A DNA stretch of 60,174 nt from Arthrobacter sp. S39 (GCF_004320525.1 NZ_SIHX01000017.1:1-60174); one strand, 5' to 3'. Counted from the first letter of the stretch, positions 15,689 to 24,574 are shown. Notes: generated by a model from the sequence alone, not told the origin. Program-made: numbers and translations.

Positions 15689-17671
15689 TTGACTGCATCC
15701 ACCCGTTTCTCCATTCCCGCCAGCGTCCCCAACCCGGAACGTGACGGCGAACCCGGAAACCGGCTGACCCGGTGGCTGCTCGAACACACGGTGCATCAGC
15801 CCGTGGGCCCCGAATCCGCCGAGGACGACGCACACACCCAGAGCTGGTGGAAGGTCATGTGCCTCACCGGGGTGGACTACTTCTCCACGCTGTCCTACCT
15901 GCCCGGCATCGCCGCCCTCGCGGCCGGGGCTCTGTCCCCGCTGGCCACCCTGCTGATCGTCGGGCTTACCCTGCTGGGCATGCTGCCGATGTACCGGCGG
16001 GTGGCGCACGAAAGCCCGCACGGCCAGGGATCGGTGGCGATGCTGGAGAAGCTGCTGCCGTTCTGGCGCGGCAAGATCTTTGTGCTGGTGCTGCTCGGCT
16101 TCGTAGCGACGTCCTGGATCATCACCATCACCCTCTCCGCCGCCGACGCCACCGTCCATATGCTCGAGAACCCCTACCTGCCGCCCTTCCTGGACGGCCA
16201 GGCAGTCGCCATCACCGTGGTGCTCCTGCTCATCCTCGGCGGCGTGTTCCTGCTCGGCTTCTCCGAAGCCGTGGCCGTGGCCATCCCCCTGGTGGCCATT
16301 TTCCTCCTGCTGAACGCCGTGGTCATCGGCGTGGGACTGTACGACGCCGTTACGCAACCGGGTGCCCTGGCTAACTGGACCGCGGCACTCACCTCCTCCG
16401 GGACCGGTTTCGGCGACATCGCCGGGCCCGCCCTGCTCGCCTTCCCGCTGCTGGTCCTGGGCCTGTCCGGCTTCGAGACCGGCGTCAGCATGATGCCGCT
16501 GGTCGCGGCCGACGGCGCCACCGCCGAGGAACGCCTAGCCACCCGCGTCCGGAACACCCGCAAGCTCCTCACCGCCGCCGCCCTGATCATGAGCGTCTAC
16601 CTCCTGGGCAGCAGCTTTGTCACCACGGTCCTGATCCCTGCCGAAGCCTTCCACGATGGCGGCGAAGCCAACGGGCGTGCCCTGGCCTACCTCGCCCACG
16701 AACTCCTGGGCAACGGTTTCGGCTCCGTCTACGACGTCAGCAGCATCCTGATCCTGTGGTTCGCCGGCGCGTCCGCCATGGCCGGGCTGATCAACATCGT
16801 GCCCCGCTACCTGCCCTCCTACGGCATGGCACCGGACTGGTCGCGCGCTGTCCGGCCCGTGGTCCTGGTCTACACCGCCATCAGCATCCTGATCACCATC
16901 GGCTTCAACGCCGACGTCAACGCCCAGGCCGGCGCCTACGCCACCGGCATCCTGGCCATGATGGTTTCCGGCGCAGTAGCCGTGACCATCTCTGCGGCCC
17001 GCAGCAAAAGGCGGCGCGCCGCCGTCGGATTTTCTATCCTGTCCCTGATCCTGCTGTATGCCCTGGGCGCCAACGTGATTTCCAAACCGGACGGCATCGC
17101 GATCTCCGGCTTCTTCATCCTGGGCATCATCGCCGTCTCACTGGTCTCCCGCGTCAGCCGCACCACCGAACTCCGGGTCCACAACATCGAGTTCGACGAC
17201 GAAGCCCGCCGGTTCATCACCGACACCATTGATTTCGACGGGCGGATCAACCTGATCGCCAACCGCCCGCAGGCCCGCGACGCCGAGGAATACCGCGCCA
17301 AGGAAGCCGAGCAGCGGGAGAACAACCCGGTACCCGGAACCGCGGACGTGATCTTCCTGGAAATCGATGTGACCGATCCTTCTGGCTTCAGCGACGTCCT
17401 GGCGGTACGCGGAATCGAGGTGGACGGGCACCGTGTCCTCCGCGCCGAAAGCCCCGCCGCACCCAACGCGATCGCCGCGATCCTGCTGGCGCTTCGCGAC
17501 GCCACGGGTGTGCGGCCGCACGCCTACTTTGAATGGGCCGAAGGCAATCCGCTGGCGCACCTTATGCGCTACCTGCTGCTGGGGCGCGGCGACACCGCCC
17601 CCGTGGTCCGCGAGATCATCAGGGAAAACGAGCCGGACCCTGACCGCCGCCCCGGCATCCACGTGGGCTAG
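15689..17671 (+). CDS. APC-superfamily permease, probable K+ importer (KimA/Kup-like)
   Basis: 660 aa with 12 predicted helices in an N-terminal transport domain (to about 490) and a C-terminal cytoplasmic domain of about 160 residues. Motifs such as WWKVMCLTGVDYFSTLSYLPG in helix 1 and GLSGFETGVSMMPLV in helix 6 fit the APC fold, and overall architecture (transport domain plus ~150-aa cytosolic tail) resembles KimA, a high-affinity proton-coupled K+ importer. The proposed start is TTG 15689 with only a weak purine stretch upstream. It sits between kdpE and a TrkH gene, behind a KdpE-like repeat, which supports K+ as substrate; some APC proteins of this type are annotated as amino-acid transporters. 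Confidence 0.8.
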   Translation: MTASTRFSIPASVPNPERDGEPGNRLTRWLLEHTVHQPVGPESAEDDAHTQSWWKVMCLTGVDYFSTLSYLPGIAALAAGALSPLATLLIVGLTLLGMLPMYRRVAHESPHGQGSVAMLEKLLPFWRGKIFVLVLLGFVATSWIITITLSAADATVHMLENPYLPPFLDGQAVAITVVLLLILGGVFLLGFSEAVAVAIPLVAIFLLLNAVVIGVGLYDAVTQPGALANWTAALTSSGTGFGDIAGPALLAFPLLVLGLSGFETGVSMMPLVAADGATAEERLATRVRNTRKLLTAAALIMSVYLLGSSFVTTVLIPAEAFHDGGEANGRALAYLAHELLGNGFGSVYDVSSILILWFAGASAMAGLINIVPRYLPSYGMAPDWSRAVRPVVLVYTAISILITIGFNADVNAQAGAYATGILAMMVSGAVAVTISAARSKRRRAAVGFSILSLILLYALGANVISKPDGIAISGFFILGIIAVSLVSRVSRTTELRVHNIEFDDEARRFITDTIDFDGRINLIANRPQARDAEEYRAKEAEQRENNPVPGTADVIFLEIDVTDPSGFSDVLAVRGIEVDGHRVLRAESPAAPNAIAAILLALRDATGVRPHAYFEWAEGNPLAHLMRYLLLGRGDTAPVVREIIRENEPDPDRRPGIHVG

Positions 17672-17674
17672 GAC

Positions 17675-19117
17675 ATGTCGCTGAGCAAGTTCCGGAACGG
17701 CGCGCCGGCGGCCCAGAACGGCGCCGCGGTGCCGGGCCTGAGGGGCGGACGGCCCTCCAAGCCGCAGAAGGACAATCCCGTACGCCGGGCCCTCCTGCAC
17801 CCGGTGCGTTCGGTCCCGCTGGCCTTCCTGGCCGTGATCATCCTGGGAGCAGCGCTGCTGAGCCTGCCCTTTGCCCGGACCGGCAGCGACCCCGCAGCCG
17901 ACCCGTTGCTGGCCGCGCTTTTCACGTCCGTCTCGGCCGTGTGCGTCACCGGGCTGATCACGGTGGACACGGCAACGTACTGGACCCCGTTCGGGCAGGC
18001 CATCATCATGGGCCTGATCCAGGTGGGCGGCTTCGGCATCATGACCCTCGCCACCCTCCTGGCCCTGCTGGTCCGCAAGAGCATTGGCCTGCGCGGCCAG
18101 CTGGTGGCGCAGTCCGAAACGCACACCCTGAACCTCGGCGACGTCCGGCATGTGCTGCTGCGGGTGGCGAGGCTCATGGTCGGCATCGAGGCGGCCACCG
18201 CCGTCGTTTTGACGGCCCGTTTTTGGCTGGCCTATGACCAGAACCCCCTGACCGCCCTGTGGCACGGTGCCTTCCACGCGGTGTCGTCCTTCAACAACGC
18301 CGGCTTCGCGCTCTACAGCGACAACCTCATCGGGTTCGCCGAGGATCCCTGGATCATCGTTCCCATCTGCCTGGCGATCATCGCCGGCGGCCTGGGTTTT
18401 CCCGTGATCATCCAACTGCTCCGGGGGGACGTTACGGCCAGGAACTGGAGCGTCCACCTTCGCCTGACCGTCTACGGCACCCTGGTGCTCCTGGTTCTTG
18501 GCATCGGATTGTTTGCCGTCTTCGAATGGAACCGCGACGAGACCCTTGGCCCGCTGTCCCTGGGCGGCAAGATGCTGGGCTCCCTGGCCGGGACCGTTTT
18601 CCCCCGCACGGCCGGCTTCAACAGCATCGACTACGGCGTGGCGTCACCGGAGACCCTCATGGTGACCAACATCCTCATGTTCATTGGCGGCGGCAGCGCC
18701 GGCACCGCGGGCGGCATCAAGATCACCACGTTCCTGGTGCTGGGCTTCTCCATCTGGAACGAGGTACGGGGCCGGGACGAGGTGACCATCGCGCACCGCT
18801 CCATCAGTGCATCCTCGCAGCGGCAGGCCCTGTCCGTGGCACTTCTTGGTGTGGCCGCCGTCGTCAGTGGCACGCTGCTCCTCCTGATGGTGACCGACTA
18901 CAGCCTCGAAAAGGTCCTCTTCGAGGCCATCTCCGCCTTCGCCACAGTGGGGCTGAGCACCGGCATTACGTACAACCTCCCGCCGGCCGCCGAGTGGGTG
19001 CTGATGGCGCTCATGTTCCTGGGCAGGATCGGCACCGTGACGGTGGCGTCGGCGTTGGCGCTTTCGTCACGACCGCGGCTCTACCGGCTGCCGGAGGAAC
19101 GCCCCATCATCGGCTAG
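17675..19117 (+). CDS. TrkH/KtrB-family K+ channel subunit
   Basis: 480 aa starting ATG 17675, three bases after the preceding stop. Four pore loops are visible: SVSAVCVTGL, SSFNNAGFALYS, FPRTAGFNSID and SAFATVGLSTG, each with the filter Gly typical of TrkH/KtrB. These channels need a cytosolic RCK partner (TrkA/KtrA); none is encoded in the window, so the partner is elsewhere or is replaced. The N-terminal 40 residues are basic and disordered. It likely mediates medium-affinity K+ (or Na+-coupled K+) uptake alongside the APC-type permease. Confidence 0.92.
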   Translation: MSLSKFRNGAPAAQNGAAVPGLRGGRPSKPQKDNPVRRALLHPVRSVPLAFLAVIILGAALLSLPFARTGSDPAADPLLAALFTSVSAVCVTGLITVDTATYWTPFGQAIIMGLIQVGGFGIMTLATLLALLVRKSIGLRGQLVAQSETHTLNLGDVRHVLLRVARLMVGIEAATAVVLTARFWLAYDQNPLTALWHGAFHAVSSFNNAGFALYSDNLIGFAEDPWIIVPICLAIIAGGLGFPVIIQLLRGDVTARNWSVHLRLTVYGTLVLLVLGIGLFAVFEWNRDETLGPLSLGGKMLGSLAGTVFPRTAGFNSIDYGVASPETLMVTNILMFIGGGSAGTAGGIKITTFLVLGFSIWNEVRGRDEVTIAHRSISASSQRQALSVALLGVAAVVSGTLLLLMVTDYSLEKVLFEAISAFATVGLSTGITYNLPPAAEWVLMALMFLGRIGTVTVASALALSSRPRLYRLPEERPIIG

Positions 19118-19122
19118 GTCCG

Positions 19123-19209
19123 GCGCGAACGTACATTTGAGGCCCCCGCTTTGAGCGCGAACGTACACTTGTGGCCCTCGCGGCTGGGCCCCAAGTGTAC
19201 GTTCGCGCT
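19123..19209. repeat. Three copies of an AACGTACA intergenic repeat, two forming a long hairpin
   Basis: GCGCGAACGTACAnTTGnGGCC occurs at 19123-19145 and 19155-19177, and inverted at 19186-19209. The second and third copies form a 24-bp stem with one mismatch (arms 19154-19177 and 19186-19209, 8-base loop) immediately downstream of the TrkH gene, where it could terminate transcription. Single copies recur at 29109, 46757 and 58852. Confidence 0.85.
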
Positions 19210-19253
19210 ATATGGACGGGGCTGTTGCGGGTATTTCGTGATGGGAATAGGTT

Positions 19254-19994
19254 GTGGAGATGTCCACTAGCCCCGAGCGTGACCTCCTCCTCGAACTCCA
19301 GGACCTGATTGTCGGTACGGAGTCCGTGGCTGAGTTCCTGGGCGGCTTCGCTTCGATCGCCGCCGGCGTCCTGAGCCGCAGCGCCAATGAAACCATTGAA
19401 TGCGGTGTCACGCTGAAACGCATCAAGCGGACAGCCACGGTGGGCGGCAGCAGTCCCAAGGCCATCCACCTTGACCAGATCGAACAGCGCGTGGGCGACG
19501 GCCCCTGCATCGCGGCCCTCAGGACCGGGGTGCCCACCCTCCTCGGCGATGTCCGCACCGACCCGCGCTGGCCGGAGTACCAGAAAGTGCTCTATGACGA
19601 GGGGATCCTCAGCGCCCTGGGGGTCCCGCTGCAACTGGGCGAAGATACCGCCGCGGCGCTGAACTTTTTCGCCACCTCCACGGGCGTGTTCACGGCGGAC
19701 ATCATGAGGGAAGCCACCAGCTTTGCCGACCTTGCCGGCAGCGCCGTGCGCCTGGCGGTGAAGGTGGGCACGGCCCAGGGCGCGGCGGACGACCTCACCG
19801 CGGCCATGGCCAGCCGGACTGCCATTGATCTGGCGTGCGGGATCATCATGGGCCAGAACCGCTGCTCCCAGGCCGAGGCCATGACCATCCTGACCAACGT
19901 TTCCAGCCACCGGAACCAGAAGCTCCGCGACATCGCCGAGGAAATGGTCCTCAAGGTTTCCGGCGGCAAAGCCAGCACCCACTTCGACGCGTAA
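19254..19994 (+). CDS. GAF and ANTAR domain RNA-binding antiterminator
   Basis: 246 aa. The GAF domain spans about residues 15-175 (VGDGPCIAALRTGVPTLLGDV and ILSALGVPLQLG). The ANTAR domain follows: SRTAIDLACGIIMGQNRCSQ, then EAMTILTNVSSHRNQKLRD. The C-terminus GGKASTHFDA closely resembles that of the paralogue at 22311 (PETHFEV), so these two are more alike than either is to the 916 protein. The start could be GTG 19254 or ATG 19260; GGGA at 19243-19246 suits the former. It is followed by an AraC-type gene on the same strand after ten bases. Confidence 0.87.
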   Translation: MEMSTSPERDLLLELQDLIVGTESVAEFLGGFASIAAGVLSRSANETIECGVTLKRIKRTATVGGSSPKAIHLDQIEQRVGDGPCIAALRTGVPTLLGDVRTDPRWPEYQKVLYDEGILSALGVPLQLGEDTAAALNFFATSTGVFTADIMREATSFADLAGSAVRLAVKVGTAQGAADDLTAAMASRTAIDLACGIIMGQNRCSQAEAMTILTNVSSHRNQKLRDIAEEMVLKVSGGKASTHFDA

Positions 19995-20003
19995 ACTGGC
20001 GGC

Positions 20004-20450
20004 ATGACACCGCAGGAACTGGCCAACCTGGCCCACCTGCGCCGGGCCCGCGACCTGATCGACCGCGAGTATGCCCGGCCCCTGGACGTGCCCACCATGG
20101 CCGCCGGCGCCCTGATGTCACCCGCCCACTTCTCCCGCCAGTTCAAGGCCGCCTACAGCGAAACACCGTACAACTACCTCATGACCCGGCGGATCGAACG
20201 GGCCATGGCACTGCTTCGTGCCGGTTCGAGCGTCACGGACGCCTGCATGGAGGTGGGCTGTACGTCGTTGGGCTCGTTCAGCTCCCGGTTCACCGAGATC
20301 GTGGGCATGACGCCCAGCGAATACCGGGCCCGCGAACACCATGCCGTGAAGGCCATGCCCAACTGCATCGCCAAGCAGCACACCAAACCGGACCGCAAGG
20401 GCAAGAAGGCAGCCCGCGAAACACTGAGCAGGATTGAAGAAGCGTCCTAG
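20004..20450 (+). CDS. Short AraC-family transcriptional regulator (helix-turn-helix only)
   Basis: 148 aa consisting almost entirely of the double helix-turn-helix domain: LIDREYARPLDVPTMAAGALMSPAHFSRQFKAAY, then TDACMEVGCTSLGSFSSRFTEIVGMTPSEYR. There is no N-terminal ligand domain. The C-terminal 40 residues are basic. In Actinobacteria such short AraC proteins are typically encoded next to a VOC-family protein, and one follows here 24 bases downstream, so AraC plus VOC probably form a two-gene unit in which the VOC protein is the target or co-effector. Confidence 0.88.
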   Translation: MTPQELANLAHLRRARDLIDREYARPLDVPTMAAGALMSPAHFSRQFKAAYSETPYNYLMTRRIERAMALLRAGSSVTDACMEVGCTSLGSFSSRFTEIVGMTPSEYRAREHHAVKAMPNCIAKQHTKPDRKGKKAARETLSRIEEAS

Positions 20451-20474
20451 TTTCCGCTGCCATAGCGTGAAGAC

Positions 20475-20876
20475 ATGAACATTTCATTGAAGTACGCACA
20501 CGTCACCGTCAACGATCTCGATGAGTCCCTCGCCTTCTACCGCGACGCCCTGGGCTTTGAAGTCCGCAACGACGTCGGCTCGGACGGACAGCGCTGGGTC
20601 ACCCTCGGCAGTGCCGCCCAGCCCGACCTCGAGCTCGTCCTGTCCCCTCCGCACGCCGGCCGCTCCCAGGCCGACGGGGATGCCATCCAGGAGCTGCTCA
20701 CCAAGGGCGTGATGCCCATGCTGGTGTTCACCACGGACGATCTCGACGCCACGTTCGAAACCCTCCGCGCGTCCGGCGCCGAGGTCCTCCAGGAACCGAT
20801 CGTGCAGCCCTGGGGCCCGCGCGACTGCGCCTTCCGCGACCCGTCAGGGAACATGATCCGCATCAACCAGGGCTGA
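20475..20876 (+). CDS. VOC-family (glyoxalase/bleomycin-resistance-like) protein
   Basis: 133 aa starting ATG 20475. Both halves of the paired beta-alpha-beta-beta-beta fold are visible: YAHVTVNDLDESLAFYRDALGFEVRND, and LVFTTDDLDATFETLRASGAEVLQEP followed by the terminal DCAFRDPSGNMIRINQ. His9 and the Glu-type ligands expected for metal binding are partly present. The specific reaction is unknown. The gene follows a short AraC regulator, a pairing common in Actinobacteria. Confidence 0.87.
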   Translation: MNISLKYAHVTVNDLDESLAFYRDALGFEVRNDVGSDGQRWVTLGSAAQPDLELVLSPPHAGRSQADGDAIQELLTKGVMPMLVFTTDDLDATFETLRASGAEVLQEPIVQPWGPRDCAFRDPSGNMIRINQG

Positions 20877-20891
20877 GCCGGGTCTCGGGTC

Positions 20892-20968
20892 CGGTGATTG
20901 AGCCTGTCGAAATCCGCGTCTCGACAAGCTCGACCACCGGGCTTCGGTGATTGAGCCTGTCGAAATCC
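20892..20968. repeat. GAGCCTGTCGA intergenic repeat, 1.5 copies
   Basis: GGTGATTGAGCCTGTCGAAA appears at about 20893 and 20946, with an inverted TCTCGACAAGCTCGACCACC between them. It is the same family as at 22058, 49654 and 51514. Confidence 0.85.
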
Positions 20969-20969
20969 A

Positions 20970-21130
20970 TTGCCGTCCGTCTCCGCCGAGGCGTACAATT
21001 CGGGCATCTGAGGCGCAGCCCTCACCCAGCCTCCGGTTCCGGGTTGGGCGTGGACGGGCGGCGTACTTATCTGGGAAGTACCTGCCTGTTCAACTGCGCG
21101 TCGGAGTAGCCAGCCCTACTCGTTGAACAG
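20970..21130 (+). promoter_or_regulatory. Promoter and structured leader of the secreted-protein gene
   Basis: TTGCCG (20970-20975) and TACAAT (20994-20999) are 18 bases apart, giving a leader of about 130 bases. Its 3' part folds into a hairpin: outer 9-bp arms CTGTTCAAC / GTTGAACAG (21086-21094, 21122-21130) and an inner 6-bp stem GAGTAG / CTACTC with a 6-base loop CCAGCC. The outer arm ends at the edge of the ribosome site AGAGG before ATG 21140. I do not recognise a known riboswitch class. Confidence 0.5.
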
Positions 21131-21139
21131 AGGAACCCC

Positions 21140-22024
21140 ATGAACACCAAGTTCGCCATTCCCTGTGCGATTGTCATCGCCTCCGCAGGACTGCTGGGCT
21201 CGCCAGCGGCCGCGGCGCCCCCGAGCACCATCTCAGGAGCCATCTTCACCTCGGACGTGTCGGGCGTCCCGGTGAACCTGAACATCTACGAAGCCAAAGA
21301 GGACGTCTACCTCAACGGCGGACCCGGGATCAACGCCCCCGACGGCGCCGCCGGCCTGCCCGACGGGACCTACTCGTTCCAGGTGACCGACCCCTCCGGA
21401 AAGGTGCTGCTCTCCACGGACGCGGTGGTCTGCCGGCAGTTCACCGTTGTGGGCGGGGTCATCGAGGACGTTGTCGACGTTGGTGGCTGTGAGCACGCCA
21501 CCGGAGCTGACGGGGAAGACGGCGGGGCCACAGTACAGCTGTTCCCGTACAACAACACCCCCAACAACGGCGGCGTCTACAAGGTCTGGGTCAGCCCCAC
21601 AAACCTCCTGGACTGCTCGGCACCGGGCAACAAGCAGTGCTTCGTTCCCCGCTACAGCAAGGTGGACAACTACAAGGTCCGCAGTGACATCATCGTGGAA
21701 ATCGACGTCCGGTTCTGGAAGAACGGTGTGGCGATGGACGGCTACGCCGCTGAATGGACCGACACCAACGGAGCCAGCAACATCAAGTTCTCCGAGTGGA
21801 ACCCGTCAGTTCTTGCCTTCCATGAGGCCCACTTCGAAGCCACCGAAGAAGGCCGGCACAGCATCAAGGTATCGGACCAGCCCGGCTGCGACATCACCGC
21901 CGTCGAGCTCCCTGACGGAAGCTACGGCAAGCTGCGGGGCAACACCTCAACCGTCAGCTTCGACGTAGCACCGGCCGGACCAGGCGCTGACGTCACGTAC
22001 TTTGTGGACGTGAGCTGCCGGTAA
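21140..22024 (+). CDS. Secreted protein of unknown function (294 aa)
   Basis: ATG 21140 is followed by a signal peptide (FAIPCAIVIASAGLLGSPAAAA, cleavage after about residue 26). The mature part is acidic, beta-rich and has seven cysteines, several in pairs likely to form disulfides (ADAVVCRQF, VDVGGCEH, LLDCSAPGNKQC, QPGC, VSCR). Segments such as DGTYSFQVTDPSGKVLLSTD and NGGVYKVWVSP look like Ig-like or SpaA/prealbumin-type folds found in secreted adhesion or matrix proteins. No sortase motif or membrane anchor, so it is probably released. A structured leader precedes it. I cannot assign an enzymatic role. Confidence 0.75.
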   Translation: MNTKFAIPCAIVIASAGLLGSPAAAAPPSTISGAIFTSDVSGVPVNLNIYEAKEDVYLNGGPGINAPDGAAGLPDGTYSFQVTDPSGKVLLSTDAVVCRQFTVVGGVIEDVVDVGGCEHATGADGEDGGATVQLFPYNNTPNNGGVYKVWVSPTNLLDCSAPGNKQCFVPRYSKVDNYKVRSDIIVEIDVRFWKNGVAMDGYAAEWTDTNGASNIKFSEWNPSVLAFHEAHFEATEEGRHSIKVSDQPGCDITAVELPDGSYGKLRGNTSTVSFDVAPAGPGADVTYFVDVSCR

Positions 22025-22057
22025 CCCGGATGGGTGATCGGGCCTGCCAGGACCCCC

Positions 22058-22186
22058 GGGTCTCGACAGGCTCGACCACCGAGTTCGGTGATTGAGCCTG
22101 TCGAAATCCGGGTCTCGACAGGCTCGACCACCGAGTTCGGTGATTGAGCCTGTCGAAATCCGGGTCTCGACAGGCTCGACCACCGA
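22058..22186. repeat. 52-bp tandem repeat of the GAGCCTGTCGA family, 2.5 units
   Basis: Units at 22058-22109 and 22110-22161 are identical 52-mers, with a partial third to about 22186. Each carries GTCTCGACAGGCTCGACCAC and its inverse GGTGATTGAGCCTGTCGAAA, so each unit can form a hairpin. It lies just after the stop of the secreted-protein gene. Confidence 0.9.
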
Positions 22187-22310
22187 ATCCCCGCGTGTCC
22201 GCCCAGTTCAAATTCGAGTACCCGCTACTCGTGTGCCCCCGTCCGCTGCCCCGTAGTCTCAACATTGGCTGCAGTAGCGACGGCCCTTCTCACTTGAAGG
22301 GGGCAATCAC

Positions 22311-23084
22311 GTGAACGATGGTCAAGCACACACTAGTGGGGGCTCGGACGAGCTTGAGCTGGCCACCGATTGGCGCTGGGACGGCGCCGAACTCCTGTAC
22401 GACCTGGTGGCCCCCACGGAGGCGGCGTCCCTGGACCTGCTGGCCGACATCGGCGCCGCAGCCCTGACCCGGGCCGCCGACGCGGTCCTTGACTGTGTGG
22501 TGACCCTCCGGGCGCCCAGACGGAAACCGGTCACGGCCGGCAGCCCGGAGGAAGCCGTGCTGCTCACCAGATGGGACCAGGAGCATTCGCACGGTCCGGC
22601 GTCGGAATCGCTGGATGGCAACGTGGCCATCTTGGTCAACGCCGAATCGCGGGACCCACGGTGGCCCCACTACCGGCAGCGGCTTCTGGCGGCCGGTTAC
22701 CTCAGTGCGGTCAGTCTTCCCCTGGACGTGGACCACGGTTATGCCGGCGCCCTGACGTTCCTCGCCGCCGGGGCCAACGTCTTCACCGCCGAACTCATGG
22801 CCCACGCTTTGGGCTTCCGGGATCTTGCGTCCAGGAGCCTGCGCCTGGCCACGCAGGTCCGGCGGGCGTCCGAGTTTTCGGAGCAGCTTCGCTCGGCGCT
22901 GTCCAGCCGCACCGCCATCGACATCGCCTGCGGCGTGATCATGGGGCAGAACAGGTGCTCCTACGATGAAGCCTTCGCCATTCTGTCCAACGCCTCCAGC
23001 CACCGGAACATCAAGCTCCGCCTCGTCGCGGAAGGCATCTTGGAGGGCTACGGCGGCGCGCCGGAAACGCACTTCGAGGTGTGA
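22311..23084 (+). CDS. GAF and ANTAR domain RNA-binding antiterminator
   Basis: Start GTG 22311 with GAAGGGGG at 22296-22303. 257 aa: a GAF-type domain over about residues 40-190 that is less canonical than in its paralogues (the GEGPC-like motif is replaced by HGPASESL), then a clear ANTAR domain (SRTAIDIACGVIMGQNRCSYDE, then ILSNASSHRNIKLRLV). The ANTAR part is nearly the same as that of the 19254 gene, suggesting duplication with divergence of the sensor domain. It converges on the YCII gene, whose stop is only 11 bases away. Confidence 0.85.
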   Translation: MNDGQAHTSGGSDELELATDWRWDGAELLYDLVAPTEAASLDLLADIGAAALTRAADAVLDCVVTLRAPRRKPVTAGSPEEAVLLTRWDQEHSHGPASESLDGNVAILVNAESRDPRWPHYRQRLLAAGYLSAVSLPLDVDHGYAGALTFLAAGANVFTAELMAHALGFRDLASRSLRLATQVRRASEFSEQLRSALSSRTAIDIACGVIMGQNRCSYDEAFAILSNASSHRNIKLRLVAEGILEGYGGAPETHFEV

Positions 23085-23095
23085 CCCTTGCCTCC

Positions 23096-23431
23096 TTACA
23101 TTCCGGGGATGTGCTGTGCCTCGTGGACCTCGATCTCGCTGCCCGGCATGTTCAGGTGCGGGTGCTCCTTGGCGAGTTGCAGGGCTGCCTCAGCGTTCTC
23201 GGCCTCGATGAGGCTGTATCCGGAGACTTCGAGCTGGCTGGGCGCGGTGGCTCCGCCAGGCGAGACGCGGACACCGTTGGCCAGCGGGGTTCCGAAGTCG
23301 ATCAGCCCCGCGCCGACCTTGGCACCCCAGGCGTTCCACTCCCCCATGGAGGCTTCCATGTCCTCCGGTGCTGGCGGCGCTGCCTCAGCGGGTGTCATCG
23401 GGGAGTGGTAGATGAACAGAAACTTGGACAT
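23096..23431 (-). CDS. YCII/DGPF-related protein (111 aa)
   Basis: Start ATG 23431 with GAAAGAAGGAAAAG upstream. The protein opens MSKFLFIYHSPMTPAEA, contains WGAKVGAGLIDFGTPL and ends with a SLIEAENAEAALQLAKEHPHL segment, the ferredoxin-like fold of YCII-related proteins. Unlike the DGPF protein at 32910 it is not next to a sigma factor and no ECF42-type promoter is visible before it. Function is unknown; YCII proteins have been proposed to be small enzymes or binding proteins. Confidence 0.82.
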   Translation of the reverse strand: MSKFLFIYHSPMTPAEAAPPAPEDMEASMGEWNAWGAKVGAGLIDFGTPLANGVRVSPGGATAPSQLEVSGYSLIEAENAEAALQLAKEHPHLNMPGSEIEVHEAQHIPGM

Positions 23432-23479
23432 TTTCTTTTCCTTCTTTCGTGATTGTTCTTCTGTTTACTGCGGGGGTGC

Positions 23480-23512
23480 ATCGATTGCTCCGTAGAGGCC
23501 CTTTTGAGCCCT
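23480..23512. repeat. Truncated copy of the ATCGATTGCTCC palindromic repeat
   Basis: ATCGATTGCTCCGTA begins the left arm, followed by loop-like sequence ending CAAAACGGCC. The right arm present in the copy at 50871-50930 is missing. It lies in the 160-base gap between two minus-strand genes. Confidence 0.55.
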
Positions 23513-23593
23513 CAAAACGGCCGGTGGGCCCACGCCGGCAGGGTTCCCTGGCCGAGCTTGCGAGGCCAGGGGGCCGGTGGGGACAACCGATGG

Positions 23594-24574
23594 TCAGACG
23601 GTGACGGTCCGGCCGGTGAATGCGATGAGTCGCTCGAGGCTGCCTGCGGTCTCCGCGACGGGCCGGGCCGGCGCGAAGCTGCCGCCGGAGCGGACCTGCT
23701 CGGAGATGGTCACCAGGGCGAGGCCCTCCACGTAGTCCGTGACGACGTCGGACACGGCCAGGTCCTGGCCGCTCGCCTTCGCGAAGTCCCACGCATGGAC
23801 CAGCAGCTCGAGATTCAGGATGCTCGCCACGATGGTGGCGGGGAGTTCCGCGAAGCCCATGTCGATGGTGCCGTCAACGCCGCGGCGGGCGAACGCTTCC
23901 AGCGTGGGCTGCGCCAGTTCGGCGATGCGGACCTCGGGAGCCGCATCGGCACGGTCCGTCACGTCGGCGCCCAGGGCGGCACCGATGTTCTTCAGCGACC
24001 CGGCGAGGTGCTCGAGGAGTTCGTGGGCAGTGAAGTCCTCGCACGGCGTCGGCTTTTCCCGGTCTTCCGGGGTGAGCTTGCGCAGGACTCCGAGCAGGAC
24101 TGCCAGTGACGCGTCGGCGGAGATGAGGTGGTCGATGGGGTCCGGGGCGGCCGCCCATTCGTCCGGGCCGGCACCCGCATCTGACGACGCCTCTTTGACC
24201 AGGCGTCCCAGGAAGTGGTTCCAGCCTTCGGCGTGTGCCGTGGACTGCTCGGGCGTGAGGCCCTCGTGCACCAGGCGAAGCGAGGTGCCGCCGTCGACCG
24301 GCTCCAGCGTTATGGTCACCGTGGACGCGCCCGGCGGCAGGTCCGTGGCGGACTCCCAGCCCCAAGTGAACACAATGCGCTTGCCCGGCTCGATTTCCTG
24401 GAACGTCCCCGCGGCGTGGTGGCCCGGAACGATGGTCCAGCGGTACCCGCCGCCGACGCGAAGGTCCACCCTGGCGGCGACCGTCTTCCAGCGGCGCAGG
24501 CGTTCCGGCTGCGTGATCAGGGCGAAGGCCTCGTCAGCGTCGACGGGAAGAAGGATGGTTTTATCGAAGCTCAT
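23594..24574 (-). CDS. SRPBCC (AHSA1-type) and TIGR03086/DinB-like fusion protein
   Basis: I start at ATG 24574 (MSFDKTILLPVDADEAFALI) with AAAGGACC upstream; the frame is open further but overlaps the ArsR gene. Residues 1-140 are an AHSA1-type START/SRPBCC domain (WKTVAARVDLRVGGGYRW, GWNHFLGRLVKEA). Residues about 165-326 are a metal-dependent hydrolase-like four-helix domain of the TIGR03086 type (PTPCEDFTAHELLEHLAGSL, LLVHAWDFAKA), as in mycothiol-dependent maleylpyruvate isomerase. An ArsR repressor gene sits 31 bases upstream, the common ArsR-SRPBCC pairing. Substrate unknown; it may handle a hydrophobic or electrophilic ligand. Confidence 0.85.
   Translation of the reverse strand: MSFDKTILLPVDADEAFALITQPERLRRWKTVAARVDLRVGGGYRWTIVPGHHAAGTFQEIEPGKRIVFTWGWESATDLPPGASTVTITLEPVDGGTSLRLVHEGLTPEQSTAHAEGWNHFLGRLVKEASSDAGAGPDEWAAAPDPIDHLISADASLAVLLGVLRKLTPEDREKPTPCEDFTAHELLEHLAGSLKNIGAALGADVTDRADAAPEVRIAELAQPTLEAFARRGVDGTIDMGFAELPATIVASILNLELLVHAWDFAKASGQDLAVSDVVTDYVEGLALVTISEQVRSGGSFAPARPVAETAGSLERLIAFTGRTVTV

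Noticed and set aside
21086..21130. ANTAR target hairpin pair
   Set aside because: Only one hairpin, and its 6-base loop CCAGCC has G at position 4 but C instead of A at position 1.
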